A stretch of DNA of 64,000 bases from Nymphalis io (lineage: Eukaryota > Arthropoda > Insecta > Lepidoptera > Nymphalidae). This document shows, piece after piece, positions 1-12,439 of the stretch. The first letter of the stretch is position 1. Each line of letters begins with the position of its first letter. The stretch spans positions 372,001 to 436,000 of the forward strand of contig NC_065893.1 in NCBI RefSeq assembly GCF_905147045.1, written 5' to 3'. The notes under the pieces were generated by a model, which was not told the DNA's origin, ran no database searches, and saw only the letters and a program-made list of their open reading frames with translations. The position numbers were made by a program, and so were the translations under genes.

Positions 1-3000
1 ATTATGTTTTAGCTTAACTTGAGGGACATTTGTAATTTCATATAAATAGTTCATAGTATACTATAATATTAAATTATACTTTACAAAAATATAAGAAGAA
101 GGTGTAAAACTAAACCAGATAAACATTCAAGCTTTTCGAAGACAACCCTAAAACCGCGAACAGGCGAAACACAACTTTTTCACAAGTCACCGGGGTAATT
201 GTGCCACTTTACATAATGTCTATTTTAGTGCTGCGAGCATTTTTCAAAATATCGCCCTAATGAGTCGTGAAGGGCGCTGATGTCCCGTAATGTAGAAGGT
301 ACCTCGACTCATTTGCGGCGCGTTCGCACGGTGAGAGATTTATGGCAACGTTAAGTGAACTCGATCGCCATTTCACTTTCACTTTAACAGTACTTCAGAT
401 CGGCAATTTAAATATCTCGACACCGACTCGCTTGATGTTATAAATCGCGAAACACTTAAACGAAAGCCCTCACCGCTCTTTGATTCGTTGTGACTATTTT
501 GTTTGCATTCGTTATTATATATGTTGTAGAGGCATATTGATTTCAGTGTTTTCACAATAAACATATCGTCAGCATTACATTTAATTATTTGTAGTCAGAT
601 TACAATAGTTTTGTCATAGGTTTAAGTAAGCTTACTTAAAGCTGTTCACTGCAGGCTTATTCAGATGTGACGGACCATTGCTGCAGAAATTCATGCGATA
701 TACGTGTATGTGCTTTCCTATGTTTTATTTCTATACCACACATCACGAGATAAATTATAAACACAAATGCTGCGTGCATGACAGGTTAATGGTGCTTGCC
801 CGGATTTGATCTCGTGGATTTGAATCTTGTCAATAACTTGTTTTGAAAAAATAAGTACTGTTCATCTTTTATTAAATCATACTTATTATTAAAATATTAC
901 CGAATAATTTGATATACAAAGTCGTCGAGTCATAAAAGTAACTTTTATAAATGTAAAACTGTTTCATCCCGTCTTATACGTAAGTTGACGCGTGAAAGAA
1001 GTGCGTCTACCCCATAAATATCAGTTTGCGCTCGTCCGAGTATGAGGCGAATTGCAAATGCGCGATTTGCGAACTTTGTCCGCTGAATTTATAGCGTTTT
1101 TACACAAATCCATGATCCCGTAAAGACACCTTGTTTTATCCTTCAAAGTTTAAACGAGATCAACTGTGTATGACCAGACTTTGTTATTTACTCGGTGAGT
1201 CGGTACGAAAGACCCCACGTTTGCCAGCACAGGGTTAGTGATACTGGCGAATTAGAAAACTTAACTGTTTTAAATAAATATATTTCAAGCAACTAATTTA
1301 CATTATAAATTTAGTTGAACCTAATCTTTTTCATATTGTAAAGACGATATTTTGTACATTTGTTACTAAATCAGGTTTAAACGTCTTTAAAGATTGTAAT
1401 GAAAATTGGTAAGATCTATTCACAGAAGATAACTGGCCCACAATATGTGAGGCAATTAAGAAGTCTACGATTAGAATTGTAATTCTATGCTACCTGACAA
1501 TAATAACATGTAGGCAAATAAGCAATTAAACTCAATTAAAATAATAGAAAGATACAAAAATGTCGAGGAAAACAAGTCTGTAGAAATTTGTTTTTTTAAA
1601 AAAAAGTTTGTACAGTAGTTTTTACATATGAATTCATTTTGAATACTTTTTAATTAATGAAATAAAAACTTATTAGTAAAAAACGTGTCCGTCACGGGAT
1701 TCACGTCACGTGAGTCGGGTGTAAAACGTCGAAACTAATGGGTATCGATATGGAAAGCCATTAACTAAGATAAATAATTTTTTTTTATAATTACAATGAT
1801 ATAGAGCATCGAAATCTATAGTGTACGCGCCATATAGACGGCGAGTACACATGGGATCGAAGGTGCAGAGAGGATATGACGTCATAACAGTGTGATACCG
1901 TATGCCGTCACGGCACACGAGACAGCCTTACCCTCAATAGCGCCAATAGATTTTCCACATCAAATGTATTCGTAGCTTACGACGACCGTCGCAAGTAGCT
2001 TGCAACTGATTTAATTATAATATTATAAATAATGAAATAATAAATAATCTTATAAAAATGAAACTTATATTACAATATCACGAAGTTACAATAATCCTGC
2101 GACATGCATATAATATTTGAGCTCAAATTGTCTATTTCCTTTGCCATACAAGGTGCGTTATGTGTTTACGCTAAATGATGTTCGGGTCGTAAACTCGCCT
2201 AAACAGCCGGTTCCGCCCGCTGCGTCCACCTGCCGGGCCCAGACATCACAGATTAGTTATTATTGTATGAAGCAAACTTAGATATTTGATGGTCATATAC
2301 CGAGCACGAAATCTATTTTGCGAAATAATTAAGACCGTCTTTTATTCAGCTTCTACGAAATATTTGATGTTATATTAAGTTAGTGTTTTGGTATTATTGT
2401 TTTTAAATATCAAACAAACAATTCAACTACACATTAAGAAATATTATACGCGTTAATTATTAGATTATAATTAATAATTTTCAGTTAAAAAACACCAAAT
2501 TATATTTGGCGGAAATTTTGAACAAAATACATATAATTATCATTAATTTTTGAAACCATTTTTATATTTTCACTTACTTTCGATTTGTTTCAATTAATAA
2601 AATCGAAGTATTTCTCTTATTTAACAAAAGGTTAGTCAAACTAGTAGTTAAAAAGTAGTTGAACAAAAAAGTCAAAAGCTTATTTTATTTTTTAGCAAGC
2701 CCTCTGCATATGGAAGCGAACTTGCCTTGTAAAAGAAACAATACCTTGTGCACACCCAACGTAAATATTTACACAACATGTTGTTTATTTTGTAAGGCAT
2801 AAGCTTTTTTACTGTAAAATAACCTTTAATTACACGAGATAAGTAACAGATTACGTATCTACGAACAGTAGTCGATATGGGTCAGCGGAAAAAAAATATA
2901 GATCACCAATACTAAGCTATCCCCCATTTTTAGTTAAAAATTAAACTAGAACACACAAACTTACAAGAGTATATATATTAATTATTTAAAATGGGATTTG

Positions 3001-3744
3001 CAATGCATAGCAAATAATAAAATGAAGGAGAAAAGAAATAACAAATTGTTACTAATAAGTAAACAAATACACATAGGCACTCATCGCCGAGGCATATAAT
3101 AAACAAAAGCATATTTTTTATTGAAAATATTTTCGTTAACATTTTCAAGTTTCGCTACCGGGTATAGTTTTCACTTATAACATTACACAGTTCCGAAGTA
3201 ACAAAGGCGAAGTATCAGAAAGTCACTTAGCATAAGTAGAGAGTTTACCTGAACAGAACAACAGTCGTTACATAAATAATAACGGGGCACAACAAAACAC
3301 CGTGTTTACTCCGCAACAATTCGCATACAAATATATCGGCACCGCATATTATTTATGTCACCGTGGTCACAGCGGGAAAACAGATTAAGATAAGTTTATG
3401 ATTTGTTCCCGAAAATATAAACATTGATTTCGAAAAAAAATATTTTCAAGATAAAAAAACTAATAACTGCATAAAAGTAAAAAAAGCTAAAATTCATTTA
3501 CAAGAAAATTGGACTTGAATACATTTTGTATGGTACCAACATAAATTCGAATAATACCTGATACTCCTATTTGAGTTACAAGATATATGTAAGATGTACA
3601 TTGTTGACTAGAAATATGGATATTAAAAACAAAAGCATTTTGAAAGGAACAGGTTCAGACTGATATTTTAATTGAGTATACTCAGAACAATCGTAACTGC
3701 TTCATTAATAGTCTAGTTACACACAATGGAAGATTTTCTTTCGA
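1..3744. other. Non-coding AT-rich block, no gene seen
   Basis: No open frame here has recognisable domains; the longest are 60-70 codons and look like chance. Two patches are less AT-rich than the surroundings: about 960-1160 (with several CG-containing words and an 'accccataaat' word) and about 2190-2250 (with 'gttccgcccgctgcgtcc'). These could be conserved regulatory DNA but nothing in the window proves it. A short SINE-1 head remnant lies at about 791-830. Confidence 0.5.
791..830 (-). repeat. SINE-1 head remnant
   Basis: The words 'ggtgcttgcccgg' and 'atttgaatct' are the reverse complement of the B-box part of the SINE-1 tRNA-like head, whose best copy here is at 57426. Only about 40 bases survive. 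It is a heavily decayed copy and could be coincidental beyond the core word. Confidence 0.4.
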
Positions 3745-3868
3745 TACATGCAAGTTTCCTTACGATGTTTTCCTTAGGTGATAAGCAGAAGATAAAGTAA
3801 AAAGACAAATTAAGACATGACATTCCACAGTTGCTTGCCCGGGTTTGAATTCGTAATCTTCAGTTGAG
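3745..3868 (-). mobile_element. SINE-1 fragment (tRNA-derived)
   Basis: On the minus strand this reads the SINE-1 head (B-box word 'attcaaacccgggcaagca', here ending 'agcaact') followed by the body word 'aaggaaaacatcgtaagg' and 'aaacttgcatg'. The 3' half of the element is missing. Such SINEs are moved by LINE-encoded reverse transcriptase and carry no protein. Confidence 0.7.
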
Positions 3869-4751
3869 TTTCACTGACGCAATATTGAAGAGATTTGGCC
3901 ATTTATTCAGCACTTTTTTCATTTTGTATTACAACAATACAATTCACAAACTGTCCGTAGGTATAATCTTTAAGATTTTTTTAAATTTCAAGAATATTTC
4001 CAGTAACAGTTTTTTTCATTTTGAATATAAATTCATTAGAAATGAAGCACAAGAAGTCATATCACCAAATAAGTTTATAAATTAGATATACTTATAGATT
4101 TCACTGAATATTTTATTAATCGTGCGAAATAAATCATTAAAAAAAATGTTATATGTATGTCTTATGTTGTCTTCCAAAATGTTAACTCGATATATAATTG
4201 TTTATTTGAATGCCCTGCAGTGTATCGTATTGAAGTATCCGCGGCAATGTTTACGCTCGGAGTATGATCGATGGCGAGAGGAAATTGTTTACATATTCGG
4301 AGTACTATTTATTTGTTTTCAAGAAACTATTTTGTTAATATTCGATATTTGAAGTCACTATGTGTTATTTATTACTTATTGAGTACTAGCTAATACGAAT
4401 CATAGTTTGCAATGCCCCTTTTTGAGTTAATTTTTTTTTGTTATTACCCTACTCGCGTTTCGGCTATTGCGTTGATGAACAACTTTGACATCGATATTAA
4501 TTGACGCCAATCATTGGTCGATATCTTGAATAATCTATGATATTCACTATGGATTCGCGAAAAAATGGCGTTTTCAATGTCCGCGAAGTTTTAATGGGAA
4601 CTTCGAAAGTTAAATTAATGTGGTTATAACTAGTTAAGAGGAATAAATTTGTATTATAAATAAAGGTAAATGAATCAAGAATTGTTAATTGTGCGTAATA
4701 CAGCAGAATAATTAGGAGTCGCATGAAATTTGTACTGTAATCCTACTCCAT

Positions 4752-4870
4752 TTTGAATTTTTCTAATAGAAAAACTCAACAACTTTTTATTGGCCCGACC
4801 TGGGAATTGAACCCAGGACCTCCGGGTCTGCGGCTTTACACTAAGCCATTAGATCAACGAGGCAGTCATC
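4752..4870 (-). mobile_element. SINE-2 head fragment (tRNA-derived)
   Basis: The minus strand matches the first ~115 bases of the full SINE-2 copy at 45930: 'ctgcctcgttg', the A-box-like 'tctaatggctta', 'ccgcagacccggaggtcctg', a B-box-like 'ggttcaattcccagg', then 'gggccaataaaaagttg'. The 5' end is intact and the 3' two thirds are lost. A 72-codon plus-strand frame across it is a by-product of the repeat. Confidence 0.8.
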
Positions 4871-5149
4871 AGCCTAAATCGTATGTCGAAAGCTATCATA
4901 CTTATCTTTTGGTATTCTCGCTAAAGTTTAAAAAATATATAAAATTAATTTCACATGCCTCGAATATATAGGAATAAAAACGTTAGTAAAATATTCCAAT
5001 CACAGTTAACTAGTAAAAAAATCGTTTAGTATTTAAATATTTATCAATATTGGATCGTCTTCATAAAATCACATCGAAGTAATAATGCATAACCATAAGC
5101 GAGCGGGCATTCCTCGCTTGCAACTATGCTGAATATTTTTAATCAATAT

Positions 5150-7229
5150 AAATTAGGTACGGACGAGCCTCGGGCGCCGCGAGGATGTAAACGGTCGAAC
5201 GCAGAGGAACTCTTCAAGTACCTGAAGAAAAAAATATCGAAATTATTCTGAGTAAAATTTACTTGAAGGATTTGTGTTTCATAATATATTTATAATATAT
5301 TTATTTTTTAACTAATAAATATTGGTTAAAACAACGCGTTGCTATGTATATATAGATTATACTGAAATTTGAATATCGGAATTAAATCTTAATATTAATA
5401 TTTTAGGGCCTTATTATTTGTTTTGGTGTAATGATTACGTAGTTAGATATACACAATTTGTATTTTGCCTTTCTAATTATTAATATTAATGCACGAATTT
5501 AGCATTGCACTGGTTTTATAATTTTAATTGAATTATATTAGTTTCATATTATATAGATAATTTTTTAATATTTTCTTCCAACTTATTCGGATGTAAAGCA
5601 GTGTGCAACATACGCTACCAAAGATCCCGGGATCAAATCACTTAGCCGAAGATATTGATTCATCGCTCCCAGGTATCCCGTTATCCCAACAATGTTCGTG
5701 AGCTGTTCTTGCTTCATTTTGCTTCTAAAATTGGCTTCGGGTTTATTAAGGAAAATATTTTCTGGTTTATATTTGCAAGTTTGTTTTCCATAGATTCATT
5801 CGACTTTGTAAGGTATTCGAATTTTGTTGATCTCTATAATAATATGTTTAGTGCATCGTTTTTTAGTGCATTGCTTTTTGAATTAAAAAAACAACCGCTT
5901 ACTTTGGTATATTTTTTTATATTTTCTACTCATAATTATGTCATTTTCTCATTAATCTTTTACTTATGAACATTTTGTCAACCAATTCGTTGTTGAACAG
6001 AATATCAAAAACTTTAAATATTTTTGGTTACATCGTTTGAAATGTGTTTTTTTTTCACTTTAGTATAACTTTATATTATTATTGTAATACTATGTTTGCA
6101 TTCAACCACTTTAGAGTGGATAATCTAATTCAAAAGCACCTAAGTGGTGACCATAAAACACCAGCGGCTTTCTAAGCTGAAACGTTGAGAATGTGGCCAG
6201 CAGTTAATGGCAGTGTTGTGTACGGGAGTGGGGGGAGGGTGAGAGGATAAAAAGAGATAACTCACGGTGGTTTCTTGTAGCGTTAAAACGTATTGGATTG
6301 TCTCAATTCTTAGTTTTAGTTTGTTGTGGAGTTACGTTAAATGCGGTACACCCATTTTTTTCATTTTCTTTTTACGGCTAATATGTCATATGTCTTTGAT
6401 ATGTTAGAAATATTACGTCCCACTTTTGTATGTTATTATTTTACTAACTTTGTTTACACATTTATTAAATATTCAACTAAATTTGTTTGTGTACAGTAAA
6501 GAGTGCCGTTTGATTTGTATAGTAAGTAATTAATTATTTACTTGGGAAAATTGGGATTAAGGTTCAATTTTATTCTTTGTGATACGTTTTGAATAATGTA
6601 TTAATTGTGAATAAAAATATCATGTAATTTTTTAAGTCAAATATTTATCGACGAGAATTCTCGATTGGAGCTATTATCATCGTGACGCTAATGACGTAAA
6701 TATGTTGATATTTATTTATTTATGACATCGGTACACGATAAATTAATTATCTATTAATAACATTTATGCTAAAATAAGTAATATTTCTGGAAACTGTCGA
6801 TAGAAAACATTGTGAGACTTAAAAGTGGAATATGGTTACGAATTCGAATTGAATAAATATAACAACAGACATTGGGAATGAAACGATCGCTTTTAAGTAA
6901 TTTCATCTAAATATAAAATATAACAAAACGAAATTCACGCTTGTCACGTCAATAAATTTAGAGCGATCGAAACTGAGAAGCTCAGATACTTGTATATAAT
7001 TATGTTATGTAAGTATACTAAAACATCTTCCGGAACGCGCTCCATCTCCTGAAGTTTTATGTATATTGATTAAGTATTTTTTTCTGTTAGGCATTACATT
7101 GTTAGATTTGTTAAATTATAAACCAAATTATCTTTTATAAAATATATATATAATCTCACTATGTTTCTTCTCGGAAAATGAAATAAATATAATCACTATT
7201 AATACATTAGAGCATAATGAAGAAATATT
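5150..7229. other. Non-coding block, no gene seen
   Basis: AT-rich unique DNA. A GC-richer patch at 5160-5225 carries 'gacgagcctcgggcg', a word also seen near 9328. A G-rich run lies at 6223-6239 (three G-runs, short of a full quadruplex). The 104-codon plus-strand frame at 5655-5969 is rich in F, L, I and S codons as expected of AT-rich non-coding DNA and shows no domain, so I do not call it a gene. Confidence 0.45.
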
Positions 7230-7302
7230 GTCGTCCTCCTGGTCGATTGTGGTCAAGGCGACCACTCTCATGGGAGACTACTGCACTCAAGGTGCACTAT
7301 TA
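7230..7302 (-). mobile_element. SINE-2 3'-end fragment (degenerate)
   Basis: Reverse-strand alignment to the end of SINE-2 ('ctcttgagattggccgtcg', 'ggtctggaggac') is visible here as 'gtcctcctggtcgattgtgg' followed by 'gcgaccactctcatgggag'. Divergence is high, so the call rests on the spacing and order of matching words. It could be a sister family sharing the same LINE-derived 3' end. Confidence 0.5.
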
Positions 7303-7584
7303 ATGTTCAATCATTTATTGCATTTCACAATGTATTGTGTGATTAGGTGATAAGCTTATAATCATGAGATCATTACGTCCCTTTTAGGGTACAGCAAAGT
7401 AGGAGAGGAGGGAGACATTTTTACTTATGACGGTAATGTTGTTATTTTGTAGAATTTCTTAAATGACTTTAATAAATATTTCTTTACAAATATTTGATAA
7501 ATAATAATAATATTTTATTTTGTAATAAATATTTTTTAAATTAGCTTAAACATTTGCCGGGTCTTGAACCTAGAGGACCCCTCA

Positions 7585-7680
7585 TCATCATCATCATCCC
7601 TTCCTCGTCCACTGTTGGACATAGGTCTCTCCAATGGCACGCCACAGAGCTCGATCTTCAGCTCTCAATCTCCTCTAGTT
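7585..7680 (-). mobile_element. RTE-type LINE 3'-end fragment
   Basis: The order '(cat)n', 'gtccactgttggacatagg', 'tctctcc', 'gcacgccacagagctc' matches the 3' terminus of the RTE element at 25111 (there 'gtccactgctgaacatagg', 'gtgcgccaaagctc'). RTE elements end in a short tandem repeat instead of poly(A), here (ATG)n on the element's strand. The flanks (7556-7583 has a B-box-like word on the minus strand) suggest it may lie inside an older tRNA-like repeat. Confidence 0.7.
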
Positions 7681-7779
7681 TAGCATTATTATAAGCTAGA
7701 TACGTGGCAATAGGGTCACGTGGGATTCATACCAACTAAAACCATTGCGTTATCCGTCTTTGGCACTCATCGGAGGCTG

Positions 7780-7990
7780 CATCATGTTATTATAACGCAC
7801 CCACAGCCCTCTTGTTTTGTGCTCCGATCGTGGCCCGGCGAAGCTCTTCTCAGGGGACGAAGGTGATCTTGCACACCGTACTCCTCGCTAGTGCGGACGG
7901 CAGCGCGAGGCGATCCCTGTTGCCGTCCTCCTCAGGGCCTTCTGAAATAAGACACGCGATGCCCCTACCTCACGCAAAGCTAGATACTAA
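7780..7990. other. GC-rich patch, unidentified
   Basis: About 200 bases are far richer in G+C than the surroundings ('gatcgtggcccggcgaagc', 'cggcagcgcgaggcgatcc'). An open frame of 60 codons runs through it on the plus strand (7812-7994) with no domain I can recognise. Composition like this in a desert is often an old LINE coding remnant, but I cannot name a family. Confidence 0.3.
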
Positions 7991-8550
7991 CTAACCAACA
8001 ATGCAGAAAAAGAACTATTAAACGTATTGCCATTACAATTACCTACTATTATATTAAATATAAATGTGTTATTCTTACTATTTTTAAATAACTACATTTA
8101 AAAATTAAGTAGGGTACAATTAAAATTAAAATAAGAATCAAATTAGCGCAAGAATATCATTTTGATTTTAAAATTATTGAAAAACATATGAGGTTTATTA
8201 AAGTAAGCGATACGCTGTACGCGAACACATTTGAATAGTTTCTGCTTGTTAGATAGTAATGACTAATGTTATAACTAATAGCATTATACTGTTATCGGAG
8301 TCAGGATGTCCTTCCGTTGATATGTTCGTGAAACTAGGACATAATTAACGTAGATAGGTAACATGTTTCGTATTGATTTTGTTACTAAAAATAGTTGTAC
8401 GATTTATTTCATTATGTATTTTATTTGTTGCAGCGTACACGGTTACTTTTTTTTTGTTTCGTGAACTAGTCTCTGGTCTTATTAGTGATTTAGTCGTGTT
8501 TGATGAGCTATTGATAGATCGATTTCGGACACGGTGGCACAGTTTACCAG

Positions 8551-8616
8551 AAGTAACAGCTCGTGAATGTCCCACTGCTGGGCTAAATGCCTCCTCTCCC
8601 TTTTTGAGGAGAAGGA
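8551..8616 (-). repeat. SINE-1 3'-tail fragment
   Basis: The minus strand reads 'ccttctcctcaaaaaggg', 'agaggaggcatttagccc', 'agcagtgggacattcac', which is the end of SINE-1 as seen at 57660-57720. The rest of the element is absent. It makes up the C-terminal part of an 82-codon plus-strand frame (8373-8621), which is therefore not a gene. Confidence 0.75.
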
Positions 8617-8999
8617 AATAACAGTAAGTGTAATTGTTCTGGCTTATTGTAGATACCTAATTAAAACATAAAATTGATGTTCAAAATTGATAAGTGTTTA
8701 ATTGATGGTTAAGTTTTTCATAGTTTCAATTTCTTTTTACTTAAGCATTGCACATTCATTTGACGTTATATTAAATTTATTGAAAACTTACTTGATAACT
8801 CGTTTGCTGAGTACCTACCTATGTGGTGACCATTATTATATTATATTTAACTTTATGTCATGTTGTTCTCATGTAAGTGACGTTTGTCTTTTTAGAGAAT
8901 AAAGTTTCCTTGAACCTGAAATGTATATACTTTAAGTTATTATGTTACGAGTTAAGTGTGCTTTCACAGTATGTGACCTTGATTTATTTTCAATTTACT

Positions 9000-9215
9000 T
9001 ACGCAATTGGGCCACCGGATGTTAAATGGGTATCTTTACCAATAGACATTGGCTTTGTAAGCAACAAAAAATACTTCCCGCATCTTGAATGCGCTGTCGA
9101 CCACGTCATATACTTACCTAAGATGTTTCGTGAGCCTGTAACCAAAATAAACCAAATATAAAGTATTGCTGTTTGGCGGAAAACTGGTGAGTGCTCATTC
9201 GAATTTAACAAAGGA
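9000..9215 (-). repeat. Family A repeat, degenerate
   Basis: The order of words ('gggccaccggatg', 'agacattggctttgtaagc', 'tgctgtttggcggaaaac') follows the reverse complement of family A (best copy 22153-22446). The middle has decayed or been lost. Overlapping 94- and 70-codon frames on the two strands are by-products. Confidence 0.55.
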
Positions 9216-9771
9216 TGTATATCAATAAAAAGTATTACCTACTATAATTACGATGCAAACTTGACACTTGAATTGTATGTAGTAAAAATTGTAAAATGCT
9301 TGAACTTAGAGACATGCTAAGTTCAGAAGAGCCTCGGGCGGACACCGCTCTGTCGTAAACTTAAATCGAACTAAATTTCACATGTCCTCGACCAAACTTA
9401 CAAGGAGACGTCTTTAATAAACTTCGCCTAACAAACTAAGGGGTTATTTGAAAGCTTCCACTAAAGCCACATGCAAAGTAATTTTATATAAATCTGATTT
9501 TAAATCGGCAGTAGGTCTAATTTAATTCTAAATTGAAATGCAGACTGTGATGTCCATTTTGTTAGAAGCATCGATATTGTTGCGTTGCTGAGTGTTGACA
9601 CTCTTCACGACAGGCTTAAGTATTTGCAGGCGCTTAATGTGCATCTTGTTGGAGAAATATAGTAACTATTTTATTCGTTCAATGCTTTTAACTATTTTTT
9701 TGGAATTAATCGTCATTAACAAAGTATATTATATAGGCAATTTTTTTTCACAGAAAATTTAAATATTCTGT

Positions 9772-9975
9772 ACAGGTCCTGGTACCATCCACTCACAAGC
9801 TATTCACCAAACAGCAGTTCTATGTATTCCAGTTTGAAATGTGATTGAGTTTGACTGAGAGAAGAGGCATACTATTCTAGATTCCGTGAGTGAGCCAATG
9901 TGCCGCCATTGGCGATATCAGAAGTGGTTTGAGCACCTTACAATGCCAGCTTCCACGCGAAGGTGATCACTTATC
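9772..9975 (+). repeat. Family A repeat, degenerate
   Basis: Plus-strand match in order: 'ggtaccatccactcacaag', 'caaacagcagttctatg', 'ttccagtttgaaatgtgat', 'gtgagtgagccaatgtg', 'caatgccagcttcc', 'aaggtgatcacttatca'. Several internal segments differ, so this is an old copy. Confidence 0.55.
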
Positions 9976-11637
9976 ATAAAGTTATTTATTTGTCTGCCTT
10001 TCTGAAATAAGTAAGAATGAGAGTATTAATGGTGATGACGTTTACATCTTAAACCAAATAACCTAGTGTGTGTTGTACGCCTTCTTGATGCCTCAGCATA
10101 CATTTATATATATCGGGTATATTTTTCAATTTATCAAACACCACATTCTTTTGTGCGTCTCCCTTTCATTTGAAGTCCGTCTGATAGCAGACGTCGTAGG
10201 GTGAAACTTACGAGTCACCACAAAGATCATACAAATATTACTTTGACTACGTCATTATGTTATGATATTTTTATGGTAAAAAAAATATTTTAATTAGACT
10301 ATCGGCCTATGAATTGAGTTACAAGAAGGATTATTTTAAAGCTGATAGTTTTATTTCTTTTTTTTGAAGTGACTAAAATTTTTCTTTATTATATTTTTAC
10401 ATTCAATAGTAAACTGTGTACAGAGGCATTGAATCGTAGTTTATTTTTATATAAATAAAAAAAAGTAAAACCAGTTGCAAACGTGGATTTCTTCATTACA
10501 CGAATACTTCAAATAATATCGTACAGCAATGTATTATATGTACATTTCGAGACGTAACACGATATCTTGTCCCATTTTCACCCTGTTTAACACTTAGAAA
10601 GTTTGCCCGGATAAGTGCCCAACTTAGACAATAACCGGGCAGATTAGACCCGGCCAGAACACCCGGCAACAGACAAGGTGAAAATGTAGAATATTAGGAT
10701 TCAGCTGTAATGAAGAGGGAGTAAGGAATTTTGTTGATCATATTGCTTATTGTAACATTTGATTACAGTTTATTCGATAAGTTTTTGTCAGTTTCAAGCC
10801 ATCTGTTGCTCCATAAATCATTATTTACGTCAGTTTATAATATTAGTTAAAGCAATCAAACTTGTATCAATAAGTTTAATGAAAATTTCAAAACCAAGGA
10901 CGATGTTATTAGGAACTATGAAAATGAGTTTATTCTTTAACAAAATATACGATACATAGAAACAAGGGACCTATGAGTATGTGTATGTATGGTATGGTAT
11001 GGGACTTTCTATTGAGTATAGAAAAATACTCGTGTCATAGTGACTCGCTTTTCCGTATATACTTTTGAGTTACATAGAAATTATCAAATAATTAAATTAA
11101 TTAAAAGTTTTTTTTTAATATACATATTTATGTATAAAATAGTAAGTCTGTTTGCTTGTACTTGTGTTATAGGATTTTGGATCATGATTTCAGTGTTATA
11201 TTTGTTTTCTTAACCGTTTTGTTTTGGTGTGCAATAAAGTGTATTATTATTATTATTTATAAAACTAAGACGTCAAGTTGGCGAGCGAGTCAAGAATTAA
11301 TGTTTCGCGTTGTTCTTGAAGGGTGGAAACAATGTAAAGTGTCAAGGAATAATTTTTCAGCCCCTTTTTTCTACTACCCGTAAAACTTGAGATAGCTGAT
11401 GACAATCGTCAAAGTTATAAACAATTAGAAGAACAAACAATGAGACTCTCTCGTGACGCTTCGCAAACAAAACGTTACTAATTGTATCTTCTTTTATTGC
11501 AACGACTTGAAATATTAGTCGACGTCACGGTTAGGGCGTGCACACTTCAACACTCCACAGGATTAGCTCGGAAAACTTAAAATAGGTTAAAAGATGCTTT
11601 ATATTTAATAATCCTTTGCCAAATATCTATTGCAGGA
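9976..11637. other. Non-coding block, no gene seen
   Basis: AT-rich DNA without a supported gene. One odd patch at about 10600-10675 has five CCGG-type words in 75 bases ('tgcccggataagtgccc', 'aaccgggcag', 'acccggcc', 'acccggcaac'). Parts can pair ('tgcccgg' with 'ccgggca'), so a small stem-loop is possible. Confidence 0.4.
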
Positions 11638-11690
11638 AATACCTCAGATCTGAGAAGACCAGACGAAAGAAACGGTAAGTTTTTTTTAAA
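11638..11690 (+). repeat. Family E retroelement-tail remnant
   Basis: 'cagatctgagaagacc' followed by 'agacgaaagaaac' and a T-run matches the family E copy at 19465-19548 ('gacctgagaggaaccagcg', 'aaagaaactcag'). The piece is bounded by a splice-acceptor-like 'tattgcag' and a donor-like 'ggtaagt', which made it look like a 39-base exon, but the repeat match explains it better. Confidence 0.5.
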
Positions 11691-12094
11691 TTACTAAGTC
11701 TTTAGTGTAATGAAAGTATGCCTGTGATAGAATTTCAGAACACGCAATCACTCTTAATTTTAAGGATTCTAGAAGAAAAGCTGTAAGTAAAGCTACTTTC
11801 GGATAAATAAAATTTAATAATTTCGGAGAAATAAGTACTGACAAGTAAGTCAGTTTATTAAAATCGATAGATATTAGTAAATGAAAACTAAGATTTCATA
11901 TAATTAAAGTCTTTTGTAATCCTAAAACTATTAGACAACGTGGCGTCCGTAGCTATTGTTTCTGATATCCTTTCTTGAAAAATGTCAGAGAAAACACCTC
12001 CCTTGTTGTGTTAATCCGGGGATGAGCAAAGGATTAGGGACGAATAATCCGCGACCGCAAACAAGAAACAAACAATGAGAAAAAATAAAGGCCT

Positions 12095-12117
12095 CCCCCT
12101 GCCCCCTCCCTGCCCCC
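12095..12117 (-). other. G-quadruplex motif on minus strand
   Basis: The plus strand has four C-runs of 5, 5, 3 and 5 bases at 12095-12099, 12102-12106, 12108-12110 and 12113-12117, separated by 2, 1 and 2 bases. The minus strand therefore fits the canonical G3+N1-7 quadruplex pattern with very short loops. It is striking in such AT-rich DNA. Whether it forms or acts in cells cannot be told from sequence. Confidence 0.75.
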
Positions 12118-12439
12118 TCGCTGCGCTAATCGCTTTAATTAGATTGATGAAGGCGATTCGTATGAAAATTGACGAATAAAAATGAAATTGTCATAATTAT
12201 TATCCTTATGACTTGCATTCACATTTCTTTTCCGAGCTACTACAACTTATTACATACATTTATGTGTTTTTATTTATTTGATATGTTTACAATAAATCTC
12301 TACTTAATAAAGTTTTACATACTATGCACTGCGTCCAGTGGCAAATCTATGTAGAAGCATGTTTTACACATAAGTTTCTTATGTTATTATTGTAATATAT
12401 TTTTAAATATTAATTCCCCTAAATTAAATAGGAGATGAG

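Noticed and set aside
5655..5969. 104-codon plus-strand open frame with hydrophobic stretches that mimic membrane segments.
   Set aside because: Residue make-up (F, L, I, S, Y) is what AT-rich non-coding DNA gives, and there is no supporting promoter, splice or domain evidence.
8373..8621. 82-codon plus-strand frame with a hydrophobic start, a possible small secreted protein.
   Set aside because: Its last ~20 codons are the reverse of the SINE-1 tail, so the frame is composite and accidental.
11636..11674. A 39-base possible microexon between 'tattgcag' and 'ggtaagt', open in two frames.
   Set aside because: Its sequence matches the family E repeat ('ctgagaagacc', 'cgaaagaaac') seen at 19465 and 26865, so the splice-like borders are best explained as chance next to a repeat.
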